Source: Leptothrix discophora (GTDB lineage Bacteria > Pseudomonadota > Gammaproteobacteria > Burkholderiales > Burkholderiaceae_C). Taken from it: 64,000 nucleotides of DNA. The DNA is taken from assembly GCF_030705305.1 (NCBI RefSeq), contig NZ_JAUZEE010000002.1:1-64000 (forward strand), given 5' to 3'. The stretch's first letter is position 1, and the number at the start of each line of letters is the position of its first letter. Position numbers and translations under genes: made by a program. The notes under the pieces were generated by a model. It ran no database searches, was not told the DNA's origin, and saw nothing but the letters and a program-made list of their open reading frames with translations. This document shows positions 40,499-49,353 of this stretch, piece by piece.

Positions 40499-41434
40499 AT
40501 GCTCAAGCAACGCACCCTGAAGTCGTTGACCCGCGCCGTCGGCGTGGGCCTGCACAGCGGCAAGAAGGTCGAGCTGACGCTTCGCCCCGCGCCGCCCGAC
40601 ACCGGCATCGTCTTCCGCCGCATCGACCTGCCGCAGCCGGTTGACATCCCCGTGCGCGCCGACGGCGTCTGCGAGGCCCGCATGGCCACCACGCTGTCGC
40701 CCGGTGGCGATCCCGGCGCGCCCAAGGTCAACACGGTCGAGCACCTGATGTCGGCCTGCTGCGGGCTCGGCCTGGACAACCTCTACATCGACATCACGGC
40801 CGAGGAAGTGCCCATCCTGGACGGCTCGGCCGCGTCCTTCGTCTTCCTGCTGCAAAGCGCCGGCATCGAGCTGCAGAACGCGCCCAAGAAGTTCCTGCGC
40901 GTGCGCAAGCCGATCGAGGTCAAGGTCGGCGAAGGCCAGCGCGCGATGTGGGCCCGGCTGGAGCCGCACCACGGCTACAAGCTCACCTTCGAGATCGACT
41001 TCGACCATCCAGCGGTCGACCAGACCGGCCAGCGCGTGGTCTTCGACATGGGATCGGGCCAGTACAAGCGCGACATCGCGCGGGCCCGCACCTTCGGCTT
41101 CACCAAGGACCTGGAGCTGATGCGCTCGCGCGGCCTGACGCTCGGCGGCTCGATGGACAACGCCATCGTGGTGGACGACTACCGTGTGCTCAACAGCGAC
41201 GGCCTCCGCTACGACGACGAGTTCGTCAAGCACAAGATCCTCGATGCCATCGGCGATCTCTTCCTGTGCGGCATGCCGCTGCTGGCCCACTACGTCGCCT
41301 TCAAGAGCGGCCACGCGCTGAACAACCAGCTGCTGCGCACGCTGCTGGCCGACGCCAGCGCCTGGGAGGTCGTCACCTTCGAGGACGAGAAGCTCGCGCC
41401 GCAGGGCATGGCCGAACTGGCGCCTGCCTGGTGA
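40499..41434 (+). CDS. lpxC: UDP-3-O-acyl-GlcNAc deacetylase
   Basis: 311 residues. LpxC is the zinc enzyme of the committed step of lipid A synthesis. Zinc ligands are in [15 protein letters not shown] and [13 protein letters not shown]; the catalytic His lies in [30 protein letters not shown] is a typical start. The family often has Ala where this protein has CysCys after HLMSA. Its own promoter-like site and the upstream terminator suggest control separate from ftsZ. Confidence 0.97.
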   Translation: MLKQRTLKSLTRAVGVGLHSGKKVELTLRPAPPDTGIVFRRIDLPQPVDIPVRADGVCEARMATTLSPGGDPGAPKVNTVEHLMSACCGLGLDNLYIDITAEEVPILDGSAASFVFLLQSAGIELQNAPKKFLRVRKPIEVKVGEGQRAMWARLEPHHGYKLTFEIDFDHPAVDQTGQRVVFDMGSGQYKRDIARARTFGFTKDLELMRSRGLTLGGSMDNAIVVDDYRVLNSDGLRYDDEFVKHKILDAIGDLFLCGMPLLAHYVAFKSGHALNNQLLRTLLADASAWEVVTFEDEKLAPQGMAELAPAW

Positions 41435-41444
41435 GGCTCACGCC

Positions 41445-41630
41445 GTGTTGGTCATCCGTCTTGTCTTCATGCTGCTGATGGTCGCGGCCGTTGCCTGCGT
41501 GGCTGCCTACATGTTCACGGGCGAGGTGGCCTGGCGGCGGCGCGGGCTGCTGATCGTCAAGTGGACCGTGCTGGCCGGCCTGGCCGGGGCGGTGGTGCTG
41601 CTGCTCGAGCGGCTGACGCTGGCGCTCTGA
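41445..41630 (+). CDS. Small two-helix membrane protein of unknown function
   Basis: 61 residues, GTG start at 41445, 10 bp after lpxC. Two hydrophobic helices (about 3-24 and 38-56) are separated by a short charged loop (GEVAWRRRG). Codon position bias looks coding (high GC at third positions). It is not a family I can name. Its closeness to lpxC suggests co-transcription, so a link to the envelope is possible but unproven. Confidence 0.65.
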   Translation: MLVIRLVFMLLMVAAVACVAAYMFTGEVAWRRRGLLIVKWTVLAGLAGAVVLLLERLTLAL

Positions 41631-41677
41631 ACCGGCTCGCTGGACCTGCTCGATGGACCGGCGCCGATGCCGGCGTC

Positions 41678-43915
41678 TCAGCCCCGCAACCCGCGCAGCC
41701 AGCCTTCCAGCGCCTCGGCCGACATCGGCCGGCCATGCAGGTAGCCCTGCAGCAGCGTGCAGCCGCGCTGACGCAGGAACTGCGACTGGCCGGCGGTCTC
41801 GACGCCTTCGGCCACCACCTCGATGCCCAGGCTTTCGCCGATGCGCAGCACGGCCGTCGTCAGGGCCTGGGCGTTGGCGTCGTGCTCCAGGTCGTGCACG
41901 AAGCTCTGGTCGAGCTTGACGCGCTGGATCGGCAGCCGGTGCAGGTGGCTCAGGCTGGAGTAGCCGGTGCCGAAGTCGTCCAGCGCCAGGCGCACGCCCA
42001 GTTCGCGCAGCGCGGCCAGCTCGGCCAGGGTGTCGTTGCGGCGATCCAGCAGGGCCGATTCGGTCAGCTCCAGCGTCAGCTTCTCGCCGGGCATCGCGTG
42101 CCGACGCAGCGTGTCCGAGATCCAGTCGACCAGGGTCGGGTCGTGGAAGTCGCGCGCCGACAGGTTGACCGACACCTGCGGCACCGCGATGCCGGCCCGG
42201 CGCCAGCGCTGCATCTGGGCGCAGGCGCTGTCGACCGCCCAGCGTGACAGCGCGCCGATCAGCCCGCAGGCCTCGGCCAGCGCGATGAAGCGGGCCGGCT
42301 CGATCGCGCCAAGCTGCGGGTGCTGCCAGCGGGCCAGCGCCTCGACGCTGTGCAGGCCGGTGATGCCACCACCGTGCGCCCGCACGACCGGCTGGTAGAC
42401 CAGCACCAGCTCGCCCGCACCGATGGCGCGCCGCAGGTCGGTCTCCAGCCGCATGCGCTCGCGGCTGCGCTCGTCCAGCTCGCGGTGGAAGAAGGCGAGC
42501 TGGCCACGGCCCTCGGCCTTGGCCTGGTACATCGCCAGATCGGCATGGCGCAGCAGCGTCTCCAGGTCGGTGCCGTCCTCCGGCAGCATGGCCACGCCGA
42601 TGCTGGCGCCGGCATGCAGCGTGAGCGCCGCACCGGGCGGGTTGGGCACCGACATCGGCTCGGCCAGCCGCGCGGCGATGCGCTCGGCCATGTCGCGGCT
42701 GGCGGGCGGGTCGCAGTCGGGCAGCACGACGACGAACTCGTCGCCCGCCAGCCGGCCGACCAGGTCGTCCTGCCGGACCGAGCGTTCGAGCCGCTGCGCG
42801 ACCTGGCGCAGCACCGCGTCGCCGACCGCGTGGCCCTGGCTGTCGTTGATCAGCTTGAAGTCGTCGAGGTCGATGAAGAGCAGCGCCAGCGGCCGCTGCT
42901 CGCGCCGCGCGGACTGCACCGCCTCGCCGGCCTGGCGCTGCAGCTCGCGCCGGTTCGGCAGGCCGGTCAGGCCGTCGAAGAAGGCCAGTTCGTGGATGTG
43001 GGCGCGCGAGTCCTCGCGCTCGAAGGCCAGCGTGCACAGGTCCAGGCAGGTGGCCACCAGGCGGCGATGCAGGTCGGACGGCCCGCGCGATTCCCGGAAG
43101 TAGAAGGCGAAGGTCGCCAGCACGCGCTGGCCGTGGTTCTTGATCGGGCTGGACCAGCAAGCCCGGAAGCCCAGCGGCAGGACGGCGGCGCGGTACTTCA
43201 CCCACAGCGGATCGGTGGCGATGTCGGTCACCAGCACCGGGCTGCCGCGCCAGGCGGCGGTGCCGCAGGAGCCCACGCTCGGGCCGATCGGGACGCCGTG
43301 GTAGCTCGCCGCCACCTCGGGCGAGAAGCTGGGACCGGCCAGCGGCTGGATGCGCTGCTCGTCGTCGATGCGCAGCACCGTCGCGACGACGTCCGGCGCC
43401 AGCGCCTCGACCTGCTGGCAGACCCGTGTCATCAGCTCGTGCAGCGGCTGCTCATGCACGATGGCATCGAGCACCGGCGCCTGCAGCACGGCCTGGATGC
43501 GGGTGGTGGTGATGTCCTCCAGCACCAGCGCGGACAGCGCGGGCGTGCCGTCGCCACGGTCGGACAGGCGTTCGAGCGTGAGGCGGCACCACAGCGCCTG
43601 GTCGGCCCGGGTGCGCAGCAGCATCTCCGTCTGGGCTCGGCCGTTGCGCGTGGCCAGGCGGCGCAGCGTGCCCCAGCGGGCCAGGTTGCCGCTCGGGCCC
43701 TCCAGCACGTCCTCCGGACGCCGGCCGAGCGGTGCGTCGGGCGACAGGCCCAGCAGCGTCGCGCTGGCGGCGGTCGCATGCACGACGATCTCTTCGGCGT
43801 CACAGATCCAGACGCAGTACGGGCCGTGCTCGAACACGCGCAGCACGGCGGGCAGCAGGTCGCCGTCCAGGCGTGCAGCCGGCCGCTGGCGGGACGTTGT
43901 CGCAGGATCGGACAT
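41678..43915 (-). CDS. PAS-GAF-GGDEF-EAL cyclic-di-GMP signalling protein
   Basis: 745 residues from the ATG at 43915; an ATG at 43969 is also possible. The order is PAS (about 25-135), GAF (about 150-298; [22 protein letters not shown]), GGDEF (about 310-470) and EAL (about 490-735). The diguanylate cyclase motif is AGDEF with an inhibitory-site RQDD five residues before it. The phosphodiesterase motifs [28 protein letters not shown] and EGVET are complete. No transmembrane segment. The protein could both make and break c-di-GMP. It lies 180 bp after ruvC. Confidence 0.92.
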   Translation of the reverse strand: MSDPATTSRQRPAARLDGDLLPAVLRVFEHGPYCVWICDAEEIVVHATAASATLLGLSPDAPLGRRPEDVLEGPSGNLARWGTLRRLATRNGRAQTEMLLRTRADQALWCRLTLERLSDRGDGTPALSALVLEDITTTRIQAVLQAPVLDAIVHEQPLHELMTRVCQQVEALAPDVVATVLRIDDEQRIQPLAGPSFSPEVAASYHGVPIGPSVGSCGTAAWRGSPVLVTDIATDPLWVKYRAAVLPLGFRACWSSPIKNHGQRVLATFAFYFRESRGPSDLHRRLVATCLDLCTLAFEREDSRAHIHELAFFDGLTGLPNRRELQRQAGEAVQSARREQRPLALLFIDLDDFKLINDSQGHAVGDAVLRQVAQRLERSVRQDDLVGRLAGDEFVVVLPDCDPPASRDMAERIAARLAEPMSVPNPPGAALTLHAGASIGVAMLPEDGTDLETLLRHADLAMYQAKAEGRGQLAFFHRELDERSRERMRLETDLRRAIGAGELVLVYQPVVRAHGGGITGLHSVEALARWQHPQLGAIEPARFIALAEACGLIGALSRWAVDSACAQMQRWRRAGIAVPQVSVNLSARDFHDPTLVDWISDTLRRHAMPGEKLTLELTESALLDRRNDTLAELAALRELGVRLALDDFGTGYSSLSHLHRLPIQRVKLDQSFVHDLEHDANAQALTTAVLRIGESLGIEVVAEGVETAGQSQFLRQRGCTLLQGYLHGRPMSAEALEGWLRGLRG

Positions 43916-44095
43916 GGTGAAGGGTGGACCGTCGGTTCGGTTTCGGATCGTACGCGCGGGGTCCGTCATGAACCAGCGGGGTCCATCACGCGCGCGGTCC
44001 TGTCGCCAGGTTCCTGCGTCTCTCTTGCCCTGGGTCAACCATCGCGGGCCGCACCGGCCGGCCTGGCGCGATCGGTCCGGCTCCATCGATCCGGC

Positions 44096-44644
44096 TCAAT
44101 AGATCCGGCCGCCCTTGTACTGGGCGTGCTGGCGGCGCGTCAGCGTGGTGCTGGCGGCGGCGGCGGCGAAGGTGCCGCCGGCATGGGCATGGGCGATGGC
44201 CAGGCCCAGCGCGTCGGCGGCGTCCTTGCCGGGTTCGCCGGGCAGTTGCAGCAGCCGCGCGACCATGGCCTGGATCTGTTCCTTGCGGGCCTGGCCGTGG
44301 CCGACCACGGCCTTCTTCATCTGCACCGCGGTGTATTCGGTCACCGTCAGGTCGGCGCTGACCAGCGCGGCGAGCGCCGCACCGCGCGCCTGCCCGAGCA
44401 GCAGCGTGCTCTGCGGGTTGACGTTGACGAAGACGATCTCGAGCGCGGCGGCCTGCGGCTGCCAGGTCGCGACGACCTCGCGCACGCCCTCGAAGATGAT
44501 GCGGATGCGGCCGGGCAGGTCGCCGATGGCCGCCTCGCGTGTCTTGATCGTGCCGCTGGCGATGTAGCGCAGCCGCGGCCCGTCGGCCTCGATCACGCCG
44601 AAGCCGGTGGTGACGAGGCCCGGGTCGATGCCGAGGATGCGCAT
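44096..44644 (-). CDS. ruvC: Holliday junction resolvase RuvC
   Basis: 182 residues. The four acidic catalytic residues are Asp7 (GIDPGL), Glu69 ([11 protein letters not shown]), Asp141 and Asp144 ([13 protein letters not shown]), at E. coli-like spacing. RuvC cuts Holliday junctions with RuvAB. It lies 23 bp after purH; ruvAB do not follow, and a c-di-GMP gene does. Confidence 0.96.
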   Translation of the reverse strand: MRILGIDPGLVTTGFGVIEADGPRLRYIASGTIKTREAAIGDLPGRIRIIFEGVREVVATWQPQAAALEIVFVNVNPQSTLLLGQARGAALAALVSADLTVTEYTAVQMKKAVVGHGQARKEQIQAMVARLLQLPGEPGKDAADALGLAIAHAHAGGTFAAAAASTTLTRRQHAQYKGGRIY

Positions 44645-44667
44645 GGGGCCGGGCCGCGGTCGGGCGT

Positions 44668-46287
44668 TCAGTGGCGGAAGTGCCGCACGCCGGTGAAGAC
44701 CATCGCGATGCCGCGCTCGTTGGCGGCGTCGATGACCTCCTGGTCGCGCATCGAGCCGCCCGGCTGGATGACGCAGACCGCGCCGGCGTCGGCCAGCACG
44801 TCCAGGCCGTCGCGGAACGGGAAGAAGGCGTCGCTGGCGACCACGCTGCCGGCCAGCGTCAGACCGGCATGACCGGCCTTGATGCTGGCGATGCGGGCGG
44901 AATCCAGCCGGCTCATCTGGCCGGCGCCGACGCCCACCGTCATGCCGTCCTTGCAGAACACGATGGCGTTGCTCTTGACGAACTTGCCGACCTTCCAGGC
45001 GAACAGCAGGTCGTCGATCTGGGCCGGCGACGGTGCCAGCGTGGTGACGACCTTCAGGTCGGCGCGCTGCAGCTCGTGGTTGTCGGCGCTCTGGATCAGC
45101 AGGCCCGAGCCGACGCGCTTGACGTCGTGCGCGTTCTGGCCGCGCTGCCAGGCCGAGGTGCTGCGGCGGTCGATCCCGTCCAGCGGGATCTGCAGCACGC
45201 GGGTGTTGGCCTTGGCGGCGAACACCGCCAGCGCCTCGTCGGTGTAGGCCGGCGCGATCAGCACCTCGACGAACTGCTTGGCGACCTTCTCGGCGGCGGC
45301 CCGGTCGACCGGGATGTTGAAGGCGATGATGCCGCCGAAGGCCGAGGTCGGATCGGTCTGGAAGGCCTTGGCATAGGCGCCGGCCGCGTCCGCGCCCAGG
45401 GCCACGCCGCAGGGGTTGGCATGCTTGACGATGACGCAGGCGACCTCGCCGGCGGCGGCGTCGAAGCCCTTGACGCATTCCCAGGCCGCATCGGCATCGG
45501 CGATGTTGTTGTACGAGAGTTCCTTGCCCTGCAGCTGGCGCGCGCTCACCAGCGAGCCGGGGGCCGGGTGCAGGTCACGGTAGAAGGCGGCGGCCTGGTG
45601 CGGGTTCTCGCCGTAGCGCAGGTCCTGCAGCTTGACGAAGCGGCCGTTGGACTGGGCCGGGAACTCGCTGCGCACCGGGGCGGCGCCGGCTTCGGTGGCC
45701 GCGCCGTCGACCAGCGACGAGAGGTAGTCGCTGATCGCCGCGTCGTAGTTGCTGATGCGGTTGAAGGCGGCGACCGACAGCTTGAAGCGCGTCGCGCGGC
45801 GGGTGCGGCCATCGGCGCGCAGCTCTTCCAGCACCTCGGCGTACTGGCTGGCATCGGTCAGCACGGCGACGTCGGCCCAGTTCTTGGCGGCGCTGCGCAC
45901 CATGGCCGGGCCGCCGATGTCGATGTTCTCGATCGCGTCCTCCAGCGAGCAGCCGGCCTTCGCGACGGTGGCCTCAAAGGGGTAGAGGTTGACGACCAGC
46001 AGGTCGATGGTCTCGATGCCGTGGGCTTCCAGCGCGGCCATGTGCTCGGGCAGGTCGCGGCGGGCCAGCAGGCCGCCGTGGACCTTCGGGTGCAGGGTCT
46101 TGACGCGACCGTCGAGCATCTCGGGGAAGCCGGTGTGGTCGGCCACCTCGGTGACCGGCAGGCCGGCCTCGGCCAGCAGCCTGGCGGTGCCACCGGTGGA
46201 CAGCAGCTTGACGCCCAGCGCGTGCAGGCCGCGGGCGAAGTCGAGGACGCCGGTCTTGTCGGAAACGGAAAGGAGAGCGGTGGTCAT
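44668..46287 (-). CDS. purH: Bifunctional AICAR formyltransferase / IMP cyclohydrolase
   Basis: 539 residues from the ATG at 46287, preceded by AAAGGAGAG on the coding side? The reverse complement shows no strong site, but the start [21 protein letters not shown] is the family N-terminus. The cyclohydrolase half has [13 protein letters not shown] and [15 protein letters not shown]; the formyltransferase half has [18 protein letters not shown] and the end [17 protein letters not shown]. It catalyses the last two steps of IMP synthesis. It lies downstream of dusB-fis in the same direction. Confidence 0.96.
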   Translation of the reverse strand: MTTALLSVSDKTGVLDFARGLHALGVKLLSTGGTARLLAEAGLPVTEVADHTGFPEMLDGRVKTLHPKVHGGLLARRDLPEHMAALEAHGIETIDLLVVNLYPFEATVAKAGCSLEDAIENIDIGGPAMVRSAAKNWADVAVLTDASQYAEVLEELRADGRTRRATRFKLSVAAFNRISNYDAAISDYLSSLVDGAATEAGAAPVRSEFPAQSNGRFVKLQDLRYGENPHQAAAFYRDLHPAPGSLVSARQLQGKELSYNNIADADAAWECVKGFDAAAGEVACVIVKHANPCGVALGADAAGAYAKAFQTDPTSAFGGIIAFNIPVDRAAAEKVAKQFVEVLIAPAYTDEALAVFAAKANTRVLQIPLDGIDRRSTSAWQRGQNAHDVKRVGSGLLIQSADNHELQRADLKVVTTLAPSPAQIDDLLFAWKVGKFVKSNAIVFCKDGMTVGVGAGQMSRLDSARIASIKAGHAGLTLAGSVVASDAFFPFRDGLDVLADAGAVCVIQPGGSMRDQEVIDAANERGIAMVFTGVRHFRH

Positions 46288-46376
46288 GGTGCGGTCGGGC
46301 CGACGTCGGCCTCGGTGAAGTTCAGGATGCGGGAAAGGGCGCGGCAGGCGATCCGGTGGCCTCGTGGCCGGGTGGC

Positions 46377-46616
46377 TCAGTCGATGAGCTTGTGCTCGAT
46401 CAGCTTGCGGCGCAGCGTGTTGCGGTTGATGCCCAGCCACTCGGCGGCGCGGCTCTGGTTGCCGTCGGCCTTGCGCATGACGACGTCCAGCAGCGGACGC
46501 TCGACGGCCTTCAGGACCATGTCGTAGAGCGCGTGCGGCTCGGTGCCATCGAGGTCCTGGAAGTAGATCTCGAGGTTCTGGCGGATGGAGTCGTCGATGG
46601 GCGGAGAGGAACTCAT
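46377..46616 (-). CDS. fis: Fis-family nucleoid-associated DNA-binding protein
   Basis: 79 residues. The C-terminal HTH ([20 protein letters not shown], about 53-72) is characteristic of Fis; the N-terminal half has the dimer helices. Fis bends DNA and controls rRNA and many growth-phase genes. Betaproteobacterial Fis is shorter than the 98-residue E. coli protein. It overlaps dusB by 4 nt, reproducing the dusB-fis operon known in E. coli. Confidence 0.93.
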   Translation of the reverse strand: MSSSPPIDDSIRQNLEIYFQDLDGTEPHALYDMVLKAVERPLLDVVMRKADGNQSRAAEWLGINRNTLRRKLIEHKLID

Positions 46617-47683
46617 GCGGTCAGGGCAGCCGGCGGCTGTGCGTCGTCGTGGGTGGGCTCACCGTCCGCGGTGGCGGTGGCGGCCGTCTCGGGCCAGACC
46701 GGGTGGCGATCGGCCAGGTCGGTCAGGTAGTCGTCGAGCGCGCGCCACTGCTCGGCGGTGCTCGACAGGGTGTTCATGCGGGCACGGAAGGCAGCGCCGC
46801 CGGGCAGCGCGTGCACGGCCCAGCCGATGTGCTTGCGGGCGGTGCGCACGCCGGCCAGCTCGCCATACAGGCCGTAGTGGTCCTGCAGGTGTTCGAGCAG
46901 CCAGTCGCGCACCTGCAGCGTGGCCGGCGCGGGGCGTTCGGTGCCGGTGGCGAGGTAGTGCGCGATCTCCTGGAAGATCCACGGCCGGCCCTGCGCCGCG
47001 CGGCCGATCATGACGGCGTCGGCGCCGGTGGCGGCCAGCACGGCGGCGGCCTTGCGCGGGCTGTCGATGTCGCCGTTGGCGACCACCGGGATGCGCAGCG
47101 CGGCCTTGACGGCGGCGATCGTGGCGTACTCGGCCTCGCCCTTGTAGCCCTGTTCGCGGGTCCGGCCGTGCACCGTCACCATCGACACGCCGACATCCTG
47201 CGCGGCAAGCGCCAGGCTTCGTGCGTTCCGGACGTCCTGGCACCAGCCGGTGCGCATCTTCAGCGTCACCGGCACGCCCTGCGGGGCGCAGGCCTCGACC
47301 ACGGCTGCCACGATGCGCGTGGCCAGGTCCTCGTCGCGCATCAGGGCCGAACCGGCCCACACGTTGCAGACCTTCTTGGCCGGGCAACCCATGTTGATGT
47401 CGATGATCTGGGCGCCGCAGGCGATGTTGTCGCGCGCGGCCTGCGCCATCTCGGCCGGGTCGGTGCCGGCGATCTGCACGGCGATCGGCGCGACCTCGCC
47501 GGCGTGATCGAGCCGGCGGCTGGTCTTGCGGCTGTCGCGCAGCTCGGGGCGTGAACTCACCATCTCGCTAACGGCATAGCCCGCGCCCAGCCGCTTGCAC
47601 AGCTGCCGGAACGCGCGGTCGGTCACGCCCGCCATGGGGGCGACGAACAACCGGTTCGGCAGGCTGTGGGGGCCGATCTGCAT
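46613..47683 (-). CDS. dusB: tRNA-dihydrouridine synthase B
   Basis: 356 residues from the ATG at 47683 ([22 protein letters not shown]). FMN-dependent TIM barrel that reduces uridines in the tRNA D-loop. The catalytic Cys lies in [25 protein letters not shown] and [12 protein letters not shown] follow, and [13 protein letters not shown] binds the flavin phosphate. The C-terminal ~25 residues are a loose tail. A longer reading frame upstream is Pro-rich and non-conserved, so this start is preferred. Confidence 0.95.
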   Translation of the reverse strand: MQIGPHSLPNRLFVAPMAGVTDRAFRQLCKRLGAGYAVSEMVSSRPELRDSRKTSRRLDHAGEVAPIAVQIAGTDPAEMAQAARDNIACGAQIIDINMGCPAKKVCNVWAGSALMRDEDLATRIVAAVVEACAPQGVPVTLKMRTGWCQDVRNARSLALAAQDVGVSMVTVHGRTREQGYKGEAEYATIAAVKAALRIPVVANGDIDSPRKAAAVLAATGADAVMIGRAAQGRPWIFQEIAHYLATGTERPAPATLQVRDWLLEHLQDHYGLYGELAGVRTARKHIGWAVHALPGGAAFRARMNTLSSTAEQWRALDDYLTDLADRHPVWPETAATATADGEPTHDDAQPPAALTA

Positions 47684-47783
47684 CACGGGTCGGGGAGAAG
47701 GGGGGAAGGACGGCGGGGGCGCCGGGAAAGACTGGGGAGACGGGGCGGGCGGAATGCAGCCGGGTTGCTGCAAAAGGAGGCAG

Positions 47784-47789
47784 AGTATA
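47784..47789 (-). promoter_or_regulatory. Candidate -10 box for dusB-fis-purH
   Basis: On the minus strand TATACT lies about 100 bp upstream of the dusB ATG, within GGCTATACTCTGCC, the only AT-rich spot in the 193-bp gap between dusB and the divergent yqaA-like gene. A -35 box is not evident. Confidence 0.35.
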
Positions 47790-47876
47790 GCCAGCGCCTC
47801 TCCCCCGGACGGGTGCCTCCGGGTCTTGCGGAGCCACCCCGACGGGTGTCATCCTGGCCCGCCAGAATGTGCCGCC

Positions 47877-48362
47877 ATGGACACCTGGATCCCCTCGCTG
47901 CTGGCCGCGCTGGCGCTGCCGCAATACAGCCTGCTGACCGTCTTCGTGGTCTCGACGCTGTCGGCCACCATCCTGCCGATGGGCTCGGAGGCGGTGGTCT
48001 TCGGCATCGTCAAGCTCAACCCCTCGGAGTTCTGGCCGGTGGTGCTGGTGGCCACCGCCGGCAACACGCTGGGCGGCGCGATCTCCTGGTGGATGGGCTG
48101 GGGCGCCGAGCGGGCCTACGAGAAGGTGACCCACCACGGCCCCGAGAACCGCGCGCTGGCGATCCTCAAGCGCTTCGGCCCCAAGGCCTGCGTGCTGGCC
48201 TGGCTGCCGGTGGTCGGCGACCCGCTGTGCCTGGTCGCCGGCTGGCTCAAGCTGCCGTTCTGGCCCTGCGTGGCCTGGATGGCGCTGGGCAAGCTGCTGC
48301 GCTATGTCGTGATGACGGCTGGCCTGCTGTGGGTCTTTCCGGGGGCGATCGGCGCGGGCTGA
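47877..48362 (+). CDS. YqaA-like small membrane protein (DedA/VTT-related)
   Basis: 161 residues with four or five hydrophobic helices. SATILPMGSEAVVFGIVKLNP, ATAGNTLGGAISWWMGWGAE and LAWLPVVGDPLCLVAGWLKLP are the typical YqaA/VTT motifs, including the re-entrant Gly/Pro-rich segments. DedA relatives are thought to act in lipid or polyprenyl-phosphate transbilayer movement; YqaA itself is less studied. The ATG at 47877 has no obvious ribosome site. Confidence 0.85.
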   Translation: MDTWIPSLLAALALPQYSLLTVFVVSTLSATILPMGSEAVVFGIVKLNPSEFWPVVLVATAGNTLGGAISWWMGWGAERAYEKVTHHGPENRALAILKRFGPKACVLAWLPVVGDPLCLVAGWLKLPFWPCVAWMALGKLLRYVVMTAGLLWVFPGAIGAG

Positions 48363-48449
48363 TCGATCGGTCGCCGGCCCGCCTGCCGGCCCCGGTCGGC
48401 CAGGCCGGCGTGGGGCCGCCCAGGTTGACGTCGAGAGAGGGTCGCCCGG

Positions 48450-48854
48450 TCAAGCCGGAGCGACGTACACGCAGGTGCCGCGTCGCAGGCCGGTGTCGGC
48501 GATCTCGGCGTTCACCGACGTTTCCGTGCCGGACAGCAGGTCCAGGTGGTCCAGTTCCCAGCGGCTGGCGCGCCAGCCGAATCGCAGCACCGCGAGGCCA
48601 TAGGGCCGGAGCGGCGAGTCGTTCGACAGGTCCAGGAAGCGCAGCAGCGTCCGCTGGCGCATGCCTTGCGGATCGATCCATTCCCGGATCTCGTGGGGCT
48701 GCTGCAGCGCGTCCTGGATGCGTCGCGCGTGGCGGCGCTCGTCACCCAGGCCCTGGATCAGCGCGACGAGGTCGGCGAGCCGGAGGTGCAGGACGGTGCC
48801 GGTCGGATCGATCGCGGTCTGGAGCAGGTCGGCCCTGTGCGGGCTTGTCGGCAT
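48450..48854 (-). CDS. Hypothetical protein
   Basis: 134 residues from the ATG at 48854, chosen because ACGGAGGT lies 5 nt upstream. No signal peptide or membrane helix. The sequence is hydrophilic with alternating helices (LADLVALIQGLGDERRHARRIQDAL) and a strand-rich C-terminal half (LAVLRFGWRASRWELDHLDLL). I do not recognise the family. It is convergent with the YqaA-like gene and divergent from the TpsB-type gene. Confidence 0.65.
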   Translation of the reverse strand: MPTSPHRADLLQTAIDPTGTVLHLRLADLVALIQGLGDERRHARRIQDALQQPHEIREWIDPQGMRQRTLLRFLDLSNDSPLRPYGLAVLRFGWRASRWELDHLDLLSGTETSVNAEIADTGLRRGTCVYVAPA

Positions 48855-49353
48855 GTGGACCTCCGTTAGGACCGGCTGCCGCCGGCGCACCGACGATTGT
48901 TCGGATCGACCCAGGGCCGGCAATGACCGCTATCGGTGGGATGCCCGGGGTGCCCCCACGCAAACAGGTCGGCTGCGGGCCGGTGAGCCCGACGGTGCAG
49001 GCCACGAGGCCCGACGGGTGCCGCGCGTCCGGTTCGATGGGGCGCATGTTGGACGTTGGCTGGACAAGCGGACATCCCTGCAGGAAGTCCTCAAGTCGCG
49101 GGCGCGCCGACCGAAGACGCAGCCAGCGTCAACGTTTGCATGGACCGCCCGACCGCCATCGGCTGCCGCTCTCGGCGGTCGAGGTGCCCATGCACACCGG
49201 AACGTCCACGTTGAAGACATGCGGTGACCGCCGGGAGGTGCTCGCGACATGCCCGGACGCGATGCGGTGACGGCCGCACCTGGCGTCATGCCTGATCTGC
49301 CGGCCATTGCCATGGCCAGGGGCTGCACGAGCCCACCCTGCAAGGAAGACACC
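48855..49353. other. Long gap between the hypothetical gene and the TpsB-type gene
   Basis: 499 bp of GC-rich sequence. Open frames exist on both strands, but none has a good start site and codon choice together. No clear promoter, terminator or repeat is seen; the divergent promoters of both flanking genes must lie here. A ribosome site AAGGA before 49354 is the only clear signal. Confidence 0.5.

Noticed and set aside
48661-49227. A plus-strand frame of 188 codons antisense to the hypothetical gene
   Set aside because: It overlaps a gene with a good ribosome site, starts without one and has unlikely composition (many Arg, Ser, Trp).
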